Assembly (NCBI RefSeq): GCF_947495325.1
Contig: NZ_CANLYK010000002.1
Location: forward strand, 124,001-188,000
Origin: an uncultured Allomuricauda sp.
GTDB taxonomy: Bacteria; Bacteroidota; Bacteroidia; Flavobacteriales; Flavobacteriaceae
Direction: 5' to 3'
DNA length: 64,000 bases
Both the position numbers and the translations under genes were made by a program. Shown piece by piece: positions 7,714 through 17,264 of this stretch. The notes under the pieces are model-generated. The model saw only the letters and a list, made by a program, of their open reading frames with translations, was not told the DNA's origin and did no database searches. Every line of letters starts with the position of its first letter. The stretch's first letter is position 1.

Positions 7714-7727
7714 GTTACCGGATAAAC
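7714..7727 (-). promoter_or_regulatory. weak Crp/Fnr-type half box upstream of the regulator
   Basis: GTTAC-CGGA-TAAAC has one perfect half and a 3-of-5 second half. No good TAnnTTTG lies at the expected spacing, so this may be chance. Confidence 0.2.
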
Positions 7728-7834
7728 CAAAAAAGTAATCAATTTATAAATCCATCATAGTGCTCTTTAAATTCATCAGCACATATGTATAGGATTAAAG
7801 ATATTCCTCATTTACAAGTTTATAATCCTAGTTC

Positions 7835-8971
7835 ATGAAATACAAACAACAATCCTTTTTGACCATAGCTTTTGTTGGGACCTTACTTCTGCTCAATAGT
7901 TGTGCGGATACTAATTCAGCTTGGAATTTTGAAAGCGAAGAAGTTAATTTTAAATTGGAAAAGGTAGCTGATAGCATCCGGGTTCCCTTCGGAATGTCTT
8001 TTTTGCCCAATGGAAAAATGTTGGTCACCAATAGGTTTGCCTGTCAAATACTATTACTGGATATTGATTCTGGAGAAAAAAAAGTACTCAAGGGCATTCC
8101 GGAATCCTATTGCAAAGGGGATGGTGGGGCGTTGGATATACTGCCACATCCTGATTATAATCAAAACGGATGGATTTATTTTTCGCATGCCATTGGCGAC
8201 AGTATCAATAGCACTTTAGCCATAGAACGGGCAAAACTAAAAGGTGATTCGCTGGTCAATACGGAGCGCATTTTTACCGCTCATCCATTTTATAATCGTG
8301 CAACCCATTATGGCTCAAGAATGGTTATAAGGGATGGTTATTTATTTTTTACGATGGGAGATCGGTATGACCTTAAAGATTCAGCCCAGACCTTGAACAA
8401 TCATTTGGGAAAAGTTATGCGCATTTTTGACGATGGGCGCATCCCAAAAGACAACCCTTTTGTCGCCTCGGAAAATGCAAAACCGGAAATATGGAGCCTT
8501 GGGCACCGGAATCCACAAGGACTGACACTTCAACCCAAAACCAATGAAATCTGGTTACATGAGCACGGGCCAAAGGGCGGGGATGAAGTAAACCTTATTA
8601 AACCGGGACTGAATTATGGGTGGCCTGTAATTTGCCATGGCATCGATTATGACGACACTCCAATAGGTGAGGGAATTACCCATAAGGAAGGAATGGAACA
8701 ACCCGTACACTTTTATACCCCTTCCATTGCACCAAGCGGGATGACTTTTTATACAGAAACCAAGTTTAAAGCTTGGAATGGAAATCTCTTTATTGGTGCA
8801 ATGGCATTGACCCATCTTAACCGATTGGTTATTGAAAAAGGAAAAGTTGTTCATGAAGAGCGATTGTTGGAGGGTTTTGGAAAGAGAATACGCGTTGTTA
8901 AACAAGGATCTGATGGATTTCTTTATATTGGCGTTGACGGGGGAATGATTTTAAGAATAAAACCACTTTGA
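7835..8971 (+). CDS. PQQ-dependent sugar dehydrogenase family (YliI-like) lipoprotein
   Basis: A 378-residue lipoprotein: signal peptide with lipobox LLNSC (C23), then a six-bladed propeller of the soluble glucose/aldose dehydrogenase family. Diagnostic stretches are IPFG-like VPFGMSFLPNGKMLVTNR, LGHRNPQGL and HEHGPKGGDEVN, which contain the conserved His and Arg residues around the PQQ pocket. The likely role is periplasmic oxidation of a sugar or aldose. It stands alone, divergent from the sulfur locus with a 176-nt gap. PQQ dependence is inferred from the family; no PQQ biosynthesis genes are in the window. Confidence 0.85.
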   Translation: MKYKQQSFLTIAFVGTLLLLNSCADTNSAWNFESEEVNFKLEKVADSIRVPFGMSFLPNGKMLVTNRFACQILLLDIDSGEKKVLKGIPESYCKGDGGALDILPHPDYNQNGWIYFSHAIGDSINSTLAIERAKLKGDSLVNTERIFTAHPFYNRATHYGSRMVIRDGYLFFTMGDRYDLKDSAQTLNNHLGKVMRIFDDGRIPKDNPFVASENAKPEIWSLGHRNPQGLTLQPKTNEIWLHEHGPKGGDEVNLIKPGLNYGWPVICHGIDYDDTPIGEGITHKEGMEQPVHFYTPSIAPSGMTFYTETKFKAWNGNLFIGAMALTHLNRLVIEKGKVVHEERLLEGFGKRIRVVKQGSDGFLYIGVDGGMILRIKPL

Positions 8972-9419
8972 ATACTTAAATGAAAGAGAGTCAAAACAAA
9001 GGAGAATCTATAGCGCTAAATACCTTTCTTTTATGATACTGAAATATCTAAGTGCATGACCCCATTTATTTTTATCATTTCAATGATAGAGTTTTTCTTC
9101 CAGGTAAGTAACATCCATAACCAAGATTCCCTAGCATGAGGAGCATATTTCTGAAAAAAAGAGAAACTGCTTAAACCTCTTTTCTTTGCGAAGCCTTCTT
9201 GTAACACTCTAAAAAATAACACACTGCACTTAACAATAAGATAATTTTAAGTTAACACCGCAAGTTTTTAAAAACAATCACATCTAAACTTCTAAAGTCC
9301 CTAACACTATGTGTGTCAATGCTTATTAAGAATTTAAGATTTAAAAAAAAGTGGCCCATGAGTTAACATACAGATTTAATTAATGGGGGAAACAATCGGA
9401 ACGTAAAGTTTACATAACA
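8972..9419. other. intergenic region without a recognised gene
   Basis: This AT-rich stretch of 448 nt lies between two plus-strand genes. A 63-codon minus-strand frame at 9031-9222 has no recognisable domain. No strong terminator hairpin or TAnnTTTG element with -33 partner was found. It presumably holds the terminator of the dehydrogenase gene and the promoter of the VTC operon. Confidence 0.5.
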
Positions 9420-10175
9420 TTGAAAATAGCACAAGACATAACACAACTGACCCAAAAATTATCCCCTATTTCTTTGGAAGAAATGGACGAGGTGAGATTG
9501 ATGAAAAGAACAGACACCAAGTTTGTAATTCATGAAAAAGATCTGCCCTCTATTCTGGAAAGCATTCAAAGTCAATATAGAATTCTTGAAACGGACAAAC
9601 ATAGGATAATGACCTATTCGTCATTGTATTTTGATACACCCTTAAAAAAATTCTATACAGATCATCACAATAAAAAAGTACGCAGAACAAAAATTAGAAT
9701 TCGAAAATACGTGGAGTCCAATACTTGTTTTCTTGAAATCAAACAGAAAGATGGCAGAGGAAAAACCACAAAAACAAGGACTTCAATAGATGAGATTACA
9801 CCAAGTTTATCCACAGATTCTTTGGAGTTTATTCAAGATACAACAAAGAGAACTTTTGAGCTTGAACCCATTATTTGGAACAAATTCAATAGGATTACAT
9901 TGGTGAATAAGGCAGCCAAGGAACGATTGACAATCGACCTAAATATATCTTTCAAAATAAACAACTCGTTTAAAGCATACCATAACCTGGTAATTATTGA
10001 GGTGAAGCAAGAGCGCTTCAATAGAAACTCATCCATAGTACAACAATTAAAATCCAAACAGGTAAACCCTTATAGTATTAGCAAATATTGCATTGGAATG
10101 ATAGGTGTTTATGATGGTTTAAAATACAATCGGTTTAAGGGCAAACTAATGAAAATCAACAAAATAACCGCTTAA
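9420..10175 (+). CDS. VTC domain protein (polyphosphate polymerase-like, triphosphate tunnel fold)
   Basis: A 251-residue protein with the VTC/CYTH-like tunnel motifs: an early LMKRTDTKFVI, then YFDT, RRTKIRIRKY, FLEIKQK, RLTIDLNI and IIEVKQ, and a final SKYCIGM. Basic strands line the tunnel that in yeast Vtc4 polymerises phosphate from ATP. Catalysis here is inferred only. The frame opens with TTG, since the first in-frame ATG (M22) would remove the start of the conserved region. It leads a compact operon with DUF4956, DUF2490 and CotH genes. Confidence 0.85.
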   Translation: MKIAQDITQLTQKLSPISLEEMDEVRLMKRTDTKFVIHEKDLPSILESIQSQYRILETDKHRIMTYSSLYFDTPLKKFYTDHHNKKVRRTKIRIRKYVESNTCFLEIKQKDGRGKTTKTRTSIDEITPSLSTDSLEFIQDTTKRTFELEPIIWNKFNRITLVNKAAKERLTIDLNISFKINNSFKAYHNLVIIEVKQERFNRNSSIVQQLKSKQVNPYSISKYCIGMIGVYDGLKYNRFKGKLMKINKITA

Positions 10176-10188
10176 TAGACAAAAGAAT

Positions 10189-10794
10189 ATGGAGTTTTTA
10201 GATATCCCCCTTTTTGACGATGACTTTTATAAAATGCTATTCAGGTTCATCATCAACTTTACATTTTTAACCCTTATAATCCGATTTATTTATTATCCTT
10301 TTGCCAAGCGAAAAGATTACGTATTCACGTATTACCTAATCAGCGCTATTGTGTTTTTCCTGTGTTTTACACTTAAAAAATATGAGTTGGATATTGGAAT
10401 GGCCCTTGGGCTTTTTGCCATTTTCGGAATTATTCGCTATCGAACGGACCCCATCCCCATAAAGGAAATGACCTATTTATTTGTGGTTATTGGGGTATCG
10501 GTCATAAACTCTTTGGCCAACAAAAAAATGAGCTATTTCGAAATTGTTGGAGCAAATGTCTTAATCATTTCAATCCTTTTTTTAATAGAACGCTATTGGG
10601 CCTTAAAGCAGGAAGAATCCAAATCCATTATCTATGAAAATATTGAAAATATAAAGCCTGAGAACTATGAAACATTAAAAAGTGATTTAGAGAACAGAAC
10701 AGGTCTAAACATAAACAAAGTCACCATTGGTGAGGTAGATTTTTTAAAAGATACGGCAAATGTGACCATTTTCTATTTCAATGGGAAGCAATAA
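10189..10794 (+). CDS. DUF4956 membrane protein
   Basis: A 201-residue protein with about four transmembrane helices in the first 140 residues, including the DUF4956 core FAIFGIIRYRTDPIPIKEMT, then a cytosolic tail of about 65 residues. The charged IRYRTDPIP loop is the family signature. Function is unknown; DUF4956 genes are commonly found beside VTC-domain and CotH genes, and here it starts 13 nt after the VTC gene. A membrane partner that anchors or feeds the VTC enzyme is a plausible inference. Confidence 0.85.
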   Translation: MEFLDIPLFDDDFYKMLFRFIINFTFLTLIIRFIYYPFAKRKDYVFTYYLISAIVFFLCFTLKKYELDIGMALGLFAIFGIIRYRTDPIPIKEMTYLFVVIGVSVINSLANKKMSYFEIVGANVLIISILFLIERYWALKQEESKSIIYENIENIKPENYETLKSDLENRTGLNINKVTIGEVDFLKDTANVTIFYFNGKQ

Positions 10795-10804
10795 AAAGTA
10801 GTTT

Positions 10805-11530
10805 ATGAAGAGTATAAAGCCGTATAAGAAGAGTTTTTTCTTTAGAACGTTACTGATAGGGATAGTATGTATACATACCATTCACTCACAAACCGAGGAC
10901 ACCAATGATTTGGAAAGCTGGAATTCAATCACCGTACGATACAAGCCCAATAAGAAATGGAGTTTTGAACTTCAAGAGCAATTACGGTTGGATGAAAACA
11001 TTTCAGAAATAAGTGAATATTTTACCCAGTTGGGCATTGAGCGTTCCATTACCAAAAACTTTGATTTTGGTGTTGGCCTGCGATTTATACGGGAAAATGA
11101 TAATGAAGGAAGCATCCAAGGGTATGAGAATCATTTTAGGTTCCATTTGGATGCAATGTACAAACACGAGCTAAAGCGTTTCACACTTCAATATCGTTTA
11201 CGATATCAAAATAAAAATGACCTATCAATTTCAACTTCTGAAGGCGACTATGCCAAACAGAACATACGCTTTAAAGCTGGTATGGAATACAATTTTAAAA
11301 ACTGGAAGTTAGATCCCAAATTTTCAGCAGAACTGTTCAACCGCTTTCAAAAAGAAGAAGACGATAACGGATTCAGTAAATTAAGATTCACATTGGGTAC
11401 GGACTATAAGTTTAAAAAACTTGGAAAGCTTGGTTTGTTCTATCGTATTGAAAAAGACTTGAATGAAACAATTCCAGAGACTACCAACATTATTGGTTTA
11501 AAATACATCTACACAATTAAAAGCAAATAA
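10805..11530 (+). CDS. DUF2490 outer-membrane beta-barrel protein
   Basis: A 241-residue protein with an N-terminal signal peptide ending near IHSQ and then alternating amphipathic strands (for example WNSITVRYKPNKKWSFELQ) typical of DUF2490 barrels. The C-terminus IIGLKYIYTIKSK resembles a closing strand. It starts 10 nt after the DUF4956 gene and ends 2 nt before the CotH gene, so all four are one operon. It probably gives the system an outer-membrane component. Confidence 0.8.
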   Translation: MKSIKPYKKSFFFRTLLIGIVCIHTIHSQTEDTNDLESWNSITVRYKPNKKWSFELQEQLRLDENISEISEYFTQLGIERSITKNFDFGVGLRFIRENDNEGSIQGYENHFRFHLDAMYKHELKRFTLQYRLRYQNKNDLSISTSEGDYAKQNIRFKAGMEYNFKNWKLDPKFSAELFNRFQKEEDDNGFSKLRFTLGTDYKFKKLGKLGLFYRIEKDLNETIPETTNIIGLKYIYTIKSK

Positions 11531-11532
11531 CT

Positions 11533-12972
11533 ATGAAAAAAGCAATTTTTAAAATAGCAACTCCCTTGAGCATTATACTTTTTGCAGCCTTTCTATTCAT
11601 TGGCTGCTCGACCAAAGAAATAGTTTTGGACGATGAGGAAGCGGAAGAACAAGCAGAAGAGAATACTGATGTTGTAATCGATGATACGGATTTTGTGGCA
11701 ACAGATTGGACCATAGATACACATAGTAAGGACGCCGACCCCAATTTTGATGAAGTATTTCCTGATGATGAGGTGAAAAGATTGGACATTGTTATTTCAG
11801 AAGATAACTGGGATGTCATGATCGATGATATGACCGATTTGTATGGAAATTTTGGAAGTGGGAGAGCTGGTAATGATTTTTCTGATGAAAATCCGGTTTT
11901 CGTTCCTGGCTCTGTTTTTTATAATGATATTGAATGGTACAAGGTTGGTGTGCGTTTTAAAGGCAACTCCAGTTTAGCAAGTAGTTGGGGTTCAGGGATT
12001 TTGAAACTATCATTTAAATTGGATTTTGATGAGTTTGAAGATGATTATCCCCAGATAGATAACCAACGTTTTTACGGATTTAAAAAACTGAGCCTTAAAA
12101 ATAATTTCAATGATGAATCCATGCTACGGGAAAAAGCAGCCGCCGACATATTTAAAAGCGCAGGATTAGCTGTTTCGCATACTGCATTTTATCAGGTTTA
12201 TGTAGACAATGGTAATGGCCCTACCTATTTTGGATTATATACTTTGGTCGAAGAGGTTGATGATACCGTTATTGATACCCAGTTTACAAGTAATGATGGT
12301 AATGTATACAAACCGGATGGCGATGCGGCCACATTTGCATCGGGAACTTATGACGAAGATGAGTATGAAAAGAAAACAAATGAGGATGAAGCTGATTTTT
12401 CGGATGTTGAAAGCTTATTGACCATCATTAACTCGTCTACCAGAACAAGTGATGCAGCTACTTGGCGATCAAATTTGGATGCCATTTTCGATACCGATAA
12501 ATATCTAAAATATTTAGCTGTAAACACCATTATCCAGAATTGGGATACCTATGGTAGAATGACACACAACTATTATCTATATAATGATCCTGAAACGGGA
12601 AAATTAACATGGATTCCATGGGATAACAATGAGGCATTTCAAACAGGTAATCAGGGAGGTGCCCTGCCATTGGATTTTTCTGGATTAAATGCTGCAAGCT
12701 GGCCATTGATTGGTTACATATATGATGACCCGGTTTATAAGGCTACGTACGATGCCTATGTACAGGAGGTTATAGAGGGGGCATTTGAGACAAGTACGGT
12801 ACAAGCATTGTATAACACGTATGCAACATTGGTTGAGTCGTATGCCACTTCCGAAATATCCGGATACACCTTTTTAGAGTCAAGTTCAGATTTTCAATCG
12901 GCGGTTTCAATACTTGAGTCGCATGCTGCAAGTCGGGCTGCAGCTGTAAGCAGTTATTTGTCGGCTCAGTAG
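11533..12972 (+). CDS. CotH kinase family lipoprotein
   Basis: A 479-residue lipoprotein (lipobox FIGC, C25) with an acidic linker rich in Asp/Glu, then a CotH kinase domain. Visible motifs include VRFKGNSSL, a YFGLYTLVEEVDD strand, GNVYKPDGD, the conserved NWDTYGRMTHNYYLY and the metal-binding IPWDNNEAF. CotH proteins are atypical protein kinases first known from spore coats. On the cell surface or in the periplasm it may phosphorylate proteins encoded elsewhere. It is the last gene of the VTC/DUF4956/DUF2490 operon. Confidence 0.9.
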   Translation: MKKAIFKIATPLSIILFAAFLFIGCSTKEIVLDDEEAEEQAEENTDVVIDDTDFVATDWTIDTHSKDADPNFDEVFPDDEVKRLDIVISEDNWDVMIDDMTDLYGNFGSGRAGNDFSDENPVFVPGSVFYNDIEWYKVGVRFKGNSSLASSWGSGILKLSFKLDFDEFEDDYPQIDNQRFYGFKKLSLKNNFNDESMLREKAAADIFKSAGLAVSHTAFYQVYVDNGNGPTYFGLYTLVEEVDDTVIDTQFTSNDGNVYKPDGDAATFASGTYDEDEYEKKTNEDEADFSDVESLLTIINSSTRTSDAATWRSNLDAIFDTDKYLKYLAVNTIIQNWDTYGRMTHNYYLYNDPETGKLTWIPWDNNEAFQTGNQGGALPLDFSGLNAASWPLIGYIYDDPVYKATYDAYVQEVIEGAFETSTVQALYNTYATLVESYATSEISGYTFLESSSDFQSAVSILESHAASRAAAVSSYLSAQ

Positions 12973-12986
12973 CTCTTATTCATATG

Positions 12987-13020
12987 TCAACTTGAGTGTT
13001 CGGTGGAATACTCAAGTTGA
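12987..13020. terminator. hairpin between convergent genes
   Basis: A perfect 11-bp stem TCAACTTGAGT / ACTCAAGTTGA encloses a 12-nt loop between the CotH and OMP stop codons. The U-tract is short in both directions, so it may act as a weak bidirectional terminator. Confidence 0.6.
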
Positions 13021-13044
13021 TTTACCCAAAAGGTGCTTCGAGAA

Positions 13045-14295
13045 TTAATTGATTTTCCTTTTTTTGAACCAAAGGTCTTCAAGGCTCAAATTCAGTGTAA
13101 GTAGGTGGTAATCTTCTTTAATTAGTATATTCTGAATTTGTCCTTTTGAGCCATATCCATAGGAAAAATTAAGCATGGAATTAGTTCCACTACCTATTGG
13201 AAGGCCAATCCCCGCCGTAATAGTATAGCCATCTATTTTAGAATCATTAATTGCCAAATACCCATTGTCATAATTAAACCCAGCTCTATATCGTATCCTA
13301 TTCTTGTATTTAAAGCTCGTTGGGTCTTTCATATATTCCAGACCAAAAGCGTAAATATCCTGGTCCACATAGTTTCCAATATTCTCGGCCTGTCCCGTAT
13401 TGTCCCAAAAATTTCTCTTGTAATCTGTAGTTACGATTAACGTTTTAAACAGTTTAGCGCTTATTCCAAAACCAAGTTCCATTGGCATATTAAAATCGGA
13501 AGTGGTGTCCGTTTCCTCATCCTCCACGGTAACTTCCGCTCCATCCAAAATCTTTACTACGGAACGTTTTAAATTACCTGTTAAACTTGTTGGAAATTGG
13601 ATCGTGCTTCCAAAGGTTATCTTTTCCGAAATGTCATACTGCATACCCAAACCTAATCTAACGCCACTATAATTGGTAGTTTCTGTAAGTTGAAAAGCAC
13701 TATTGGTTGTTATAAAAGCTTCGTTTTCCTCAATGTTGCCAAAAAGAAACGATGCACTTACACCAAAGCGTAATTTATCTAATATACCATATCCCAGATT
13801 CAATCTAAGGTCATTCAATCCACCCAAACCGGACACATTACTTTCAAAGGTTTCATTGGTCCCTTCAATATTTGTTTGGATTCCCACCAAGGAATATCCA
13901 ACATCGCTATAGGGCACCATGGTAATTCCGGCTCCTAAACCATCCGTTATTCGGAACGCAAATGCCAAATTGGAAAAGTTTAATGTGGTTCGGGTCTCAT
14001 CAGTACCCTTATTGCTAAAGTTGTTATGTTCCCCCATTACCCCTATATCATAGAAAAAGGAATTTTTCGGTATCAGTGCAAAGTTTGAAGGGTTCAAATT
14101 ATTGATCTCCGTTTCCGTTTTCAATCCAATACCAGTATAGCCCATACTATTGGATCTTCCAATACTGGTTTGGTTTATTATCCCTAACCCGTATAGAGAA
14201 TAAGGAGAGCTTGTTAAGCCTTCAGATTGTGCGGATAAATATGTTGCAGATAGTATTACAAAAAAAAAGGTTTTACCAATAAGATTTTTATTCAT
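13045..14295 (-). CDS. outer-membrane beta-barrel protein (OmpP1/FadL-like)
   Basis: About 416 residues with signal peptide (ending YLSAQ) and a SPYSLYGLG motif near the mature N-terminus, followed by many amphipathic strands. The fold resembles the OmpP1/FadL long-chain-lipid transporter group common in Bacteroidota. The frame opens at 14313, overlapping the DUF4270 gene by 26 nt. The ATG at 14295 (MNKNLIGK) gives a better signal peptide and an 8-nt overlap. It is translationally coupled to the DUF4270 gene. Confidence 0.78.
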   Translation of the reverse strand: MNKNLIGKTFFFVILSATYLSAQSEGLTSSPYSLYGLGIINQTSIGRSNSMGYTGIGLKTETEINNLNPSNFALIPKNSFFYDIGVMGEHNNFSNKGTDETRTTLNFSNLAFAFRITDGLGAGITMVPYSDVGYSLVGIQTNIEGTNETFESNVSGLGGLNDLRLNLGYGILDKLRFGVSASFLFGNIEENEAFITTNSAFQLTETTNYSGVRLGLGMQYDISEKITFGSTIQFPTSLTGNLKRSVVKILDGAEVTVEDEETDTTSDFNMPMELGFGISAKLFKTLIVTTDYKRNFWDNTGQAENIGNYVDQDIYAFGLEYMKDPTSFKYKNRIRYRAGFNYDNGYLAINDSKIDGYTITAGIGLPIGSGTNSMLNFSYGYGSKGQIQNILIKEDYHLLTLNLSLEDLWFKKRKIN

Positions 14296-15607
14296 CTTGA
14301 TCATATATTGCATAGGTTAGCTCTAATGTTGTTTGGTAGTCAGCGCTGTTGTTTCCATTCAAAACAAATCTGTCCACTGTGGCGCTATAGTCACTTGGTA
14401 AAAGAATTAGTGCTTCGTTGGTTTCCCTTTCGGCCTGAAGTAGTTCTTCAATATAACTGCCCAGGTAGACCTCATAGTAGATATCGTTGAATTCTTCATC
14501 ATCGGTATTTAATGTTGCCTGAATGGCTGAACCATCCGAAGTAAATAGTTGCCCGGTGAGGTCATTGTTTTGATCAACTAGATATACAGATATATTGTCC
14601 CTTAATGGCAACTGATCGTCATAAGAGCCTTCCGCAGGTTTTATTTTAAGAACAGCATCCAAAATGGTACCACTTCCAGGAATATCATATATGGATTTTA
14701 TATGTGGAAACTGAATTCTTGTAGCTATCCCAATACCTGATTGTATATAACTCTGATTTTCCGATTGGGAACTCTCCAAGTTTATTTCTTGATCAGTAAG
14801 ACTTTCTATATAGGTGTTTGCGTCTTCCACAGTAATCTGATTATAGAAAGGCATTGGAGTGGTCGATGTGTTTATCGTAAAATCCAAATACTCCTGAATC
14901 CGTTCATCTTCAACAGAGGTGCTAAAATAGAGGCGCATTAGACTTGAAGTAATTGAAAAGCCCAGTACGGAACCATCATCGGCTTCATCAGGTTTAAATA
15001 CAACACCTTTTAAATACTCCGTAAACTCATCAGAATCTGTGATTGTTTTATCCTGCAGGTTTTCAAAAAGCGCTATTCCAAAGCCATCATCAATTTTAAT
15101 TTCCAAAGAATCTGTTTGCAGGGGTCTTGGAGCAAAGCTTATAAAACCAAGATCGTCATCTTCAAAAGAAATTGTGCTGGTATTGTAAAAACTAGTATCA
15201 TCCGCAGGCTTTAATTGCTCATTCAGTTTCTTAATATGGATGCTATTTTGCTGAAGGGTATCATTATAATAGTATTCATCATAATTCAAATAAAAGACAA
15301 TACTGTCATATTCCGCCTCAGCATCAATCGTATAAGAAGAGGGCAACAGCTGTGCATAACTGGAGCTTTGAACGGTTCCAAAAACAGGGTCCGTGTACTT
15401 GCCCACCAGCATCCGGGTGGCTTGGGAGGTTATAATGCTATCAAATTTCATTGTTGATGTTTCAACCGTACTTGTATCAACCAGTACTACACGAATATTA
15501 CTATCGGTAAAGACATCACCTGCAACAAAATCTGTTGTCAGACCATCTTCATTGCAGGCCATAACCATTAACAGTACAATGGTCAGCAAGCCTATTTTCT
15601 TTTCCAT
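14288..15607 (-). CDS. DUF4270 family lipoprotein
   Basis: A lipoprotein of about 439 residues (MEKKIGLL start, lipobox VMAC). It shows the DUF4270 hallmark LVGKYTDPVFGTVQSSSYAQ early in the mature part, followed by beta-rich sequence. The longest frame starts 14 codons earlier, but the ATG at 15607 gives the signal peptide. Function is not known; the protein is probably surface-exposed. It overlaps the barrel gene by 8 nt, suggesting a receptor lipoprotein with its pore, as in SusD/SusC. It diverges from the kelch lipoprotein gene. Confidence 0.85.
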   Translation of the reverse strand: MEKKIGLLTIVLLMVMACNEDGLTTDFVAGDVFTDSNIRVVLVDTSTVETSTMKFDSIITSQATRMLVGKYTDPVFGTVQSSSYAQLLPSSYTIDAEAEYDSIVFYLNYDEYYYNDTLQQNSIHIKKLNEQLKPADDTSFYNTSTISFEDDDLGFISFAPRPLQTDSLEIKIDDGFGIALFENLQDKTITDSDEFTEYLKGVVFKPDEADDGSVLGFSITSSLMRLYFSTSVEDERIQEYLDFTINTSTTPMPFYNQITVEDANTYIESLTDQEINLESSQSENQSYIQSGIGIATRIQFPHIKSIYDIPGSGTILDAVLKIKPAEGSYDDQLPLRDNISVYLVDQNNDLTGQLFTSDGSAIQATLNTDDEEFNDIYYEVYLGSYIEELLQAERETNEALILLPSDYSATVDRFVLNGNNSADYQTTLELTYAIYDQDE

Positions 15608-15802
15608 TCTTTTTAATTTGAAGTAAAAATAGAAGGCATGTTCAAGCATTAAAACCGAGATAGACCATCCCTGTTTTTTATAAGATCAAAACCAAAAATT
15701 TCTCTACAAAAAGGCCTTCCTGTTTGGTAGATTAAATACGCCTGTTCATACGTTAAAAACCCCATTTTATCTATTTCGGTTTCAATCTGAAGTGGAGCAC
15801 CT

Positions 15803-15810
15803 TAGTTTTG
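15803..15810 (+). promoter_or_regulatory. -7 promoter element for the kelch lipoprotein
   Basis: TAGTTTTG matches TAnnTTTG and lies 24 nt before the ATG at 15834. TTTC sits where the -33 TTTG is expected, one base off consensus. Confidence 0.5.
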
Positions 15811-15833
15811 GGTCAAATAATAATCTTTACCAT

Positions 15834-16829
15834 ATGAAAAGAATAAGACACCCTTTTAAAATAGTGTCAATAATGAGTTTGACAGTTCTTTTCCTTACAA
15901 GTTGTTCCAATGATGATGAGGATGAGGATTTGGGTAATTGGGTCGACAGGTCCGTTTTTGATGGTAGTCCACGGAGTGGCGCATCAAGTTTTACAATCGG
16001 AAATACCGGATATATAGCTTTAGGCTATGATGGGGACGATTATCTGAATTCTGTTTGGGCATATGACATGGATGGGGACTTTTGGTCTCAAAAGGCAGAT
16101 TTTCCTGGAGTTGCTAGAAATGCAGCGGTTGGTTTTGAAATTGATGGAACTGGATATGTAGGGTCTGGATATGACGGACTGGACGAACTGGGAGATTTTT
16201 ATTCCTACAATCCAGGTACCAATACATGGACAGAGATTGCTAGCTTATCAACTACCACAAGAAGAAGTGCAGTAGCCTTTGGAATAAATGGGTTTGGTTA
16301 TTTTGGAACGGGTTACGATGGCGAAAACGACCGTAAGGATTTTTGGAAGTATGATCCTTCTACGGACTCATGGTCAGAACTTGTTGGTTTTGGAGGTGAT
16401 AAAAGAAGAGCCGCTACCACCTTTACTATTGGAAACAGTGTTTATTTAGGAACTGGGGTATCCAACGGAAGCTATTTAGATGATTTTTGGGTTTTTGATT
16501 CAACCACCGAGTCTTGGACAAGTAAATTGGATTTGGATGAAGAAGATGATTATTCCATAACACGGAGCAATGCAGTTGGGTTTACCATAAGTGGATATGG
16601 TTACATTGCCTGTGGTGAATTTGGCGGCACAGCAACATCGGTATGGCAATATGACCCATCGGACGATACTTGGGAAGAAAAAACCAACTTTGAAGGGACA
16701 AGTAGGCAGGATCCCATTGCATTTTCCAATTCATCTAGGGCCTTTGTGGGACTTGGACGAACGGGCAGTCTTTATTTAGATGATTTTGATGAATTTTTCC
16801 CTTTTGAGGAATACGACGAAGATGACTAA
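15834..16829 (+). CDS. kelch-repeat lipoprotein
   Basis: A 331-residue lipoprotein (lipobox LTSC) with an acidic DDEDED linker, six kelch-type repeats (each with a GYDG-like turn and a W about 20 residues on, such as WSQKADF, WTEIASL and WSELVGF) and an acidic EEYDEDD tail. The repeats should form a beta-propeller. The GTG 14 codons upstream was rejected because the ATG at 15834 begins the signal peptide. It probably acts on the cell surface in protein or glycan binding. A terminator-like hairpin follows it. Confidence 0.85.
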   Translation: MKRIRHPFKIVSIMSLTVLFLTSCSNDDEDEDLGNWVDRSVFDGSPRSGASSFTIGNTGYIALGYDGDDYLNSVWAYDMDGDFWSQKADFPGVARNAAVGFEIDGTGYVGSGYDGLDELGDFYSYNPGTNTWTEIASLSTTTRRSAVAFGINGFGYFGTGYDGENDRKDFWKYDPSTDSWSELVGFGGDKRRAATTFTIGNSVYLGTGVSNGSYLDDFWVFDSTTESWTSKLDLDEEDDYSITRSNAVGFTISGYGYIACGEFGGTATSVWQYDPSDDTWEEKTNFEGTSRQDPIAFSNSSRAFVGLGRTGSLYLDDFDEFFPFEEYDEDD

Positions 16830-16871
16830 GATTTAATATATTTTTTGATTGATGAGGTTTTTAGTTAATTC

Positions 16872-16902
16872 AATGGGGTTGTATTAAAAGTACAATCCCA
16901 TT
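16872..16902 (+). terminator. terminator-like hairpin after the kelch gene
   Basis: AATGGGGTTGTA and TACAATCCCATT pair over 12 bp with one G-U, with a 7-nt loop, followed by TTGTTT. It may reduce read-through from the kelch gene into the DUF4907 gene 18 nt on. Confidence 0.6.
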
Positions 16903-16920
16903 TTGTTTAAATTATAGAAA

Positions 16921-17253
16921 ATGAAGTGGTTCAGCGTTACAATTCTACTGCTGCTTTTTATAGGTTTGTTGCTTTATTTGATTCCCGGACTTGGAACAAA
17001 AGAGGAAAAAAGCGACTTCAAGGTTCAAGTTGTTACCACACAGGGTGGATTTGGTTACCGAATATTCAATGGTGAAAAAATACTTATCAAACAAGATTTT
17101 ATCCCAGCGGTACAAGGAGACAAACCATTTGCAACTGCAAAAGATGCCCAATTAATAGGGAACCTGGTCGCTCAGAAACTATCAAATAGCGAAAGCCCAG
17201 TGGTACATTTAAAAGAGATTGAAAATCTAAATATTACATTACCAGTAAACTAA
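16921..17253 (+). CDS. DUF4907 family protein
   Basis: A 110-residue protein with one N-terminal transmembrane or signal helix (about 4-23) and a DUF4907 domain: a YRIFNGEKILIKQDFIPAVQ core and FATAKDAQLIGNLVAQKL helix. Function is unknown. It precedes the histidine kinase by 12 nt and follows the kelch lipoprotein, an arrangement I recall from other flavobacteria. It may be an envelope component that the two-component pair monitors or regulates; that is inference. Confidence 0.78.
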   Translation: MKWFSVTILLLLFIGLLLYLIPGLGTKEEKSDFKVQVVTTQGGFGYRIFNGEKILIKQDFIPAVQGDKPFATAKDAQLIGNLVAQKLSNSESPVVHLKEIENLNITLPVN

Positions 17254-17264
17254 TACGATCTAAA

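Noticed and set aside
9031..9222. 63-codon minus-strand frame in the gap before the VTC operon
   Set aside because: No recognisable domain, no promoter or neighbour supporting it.
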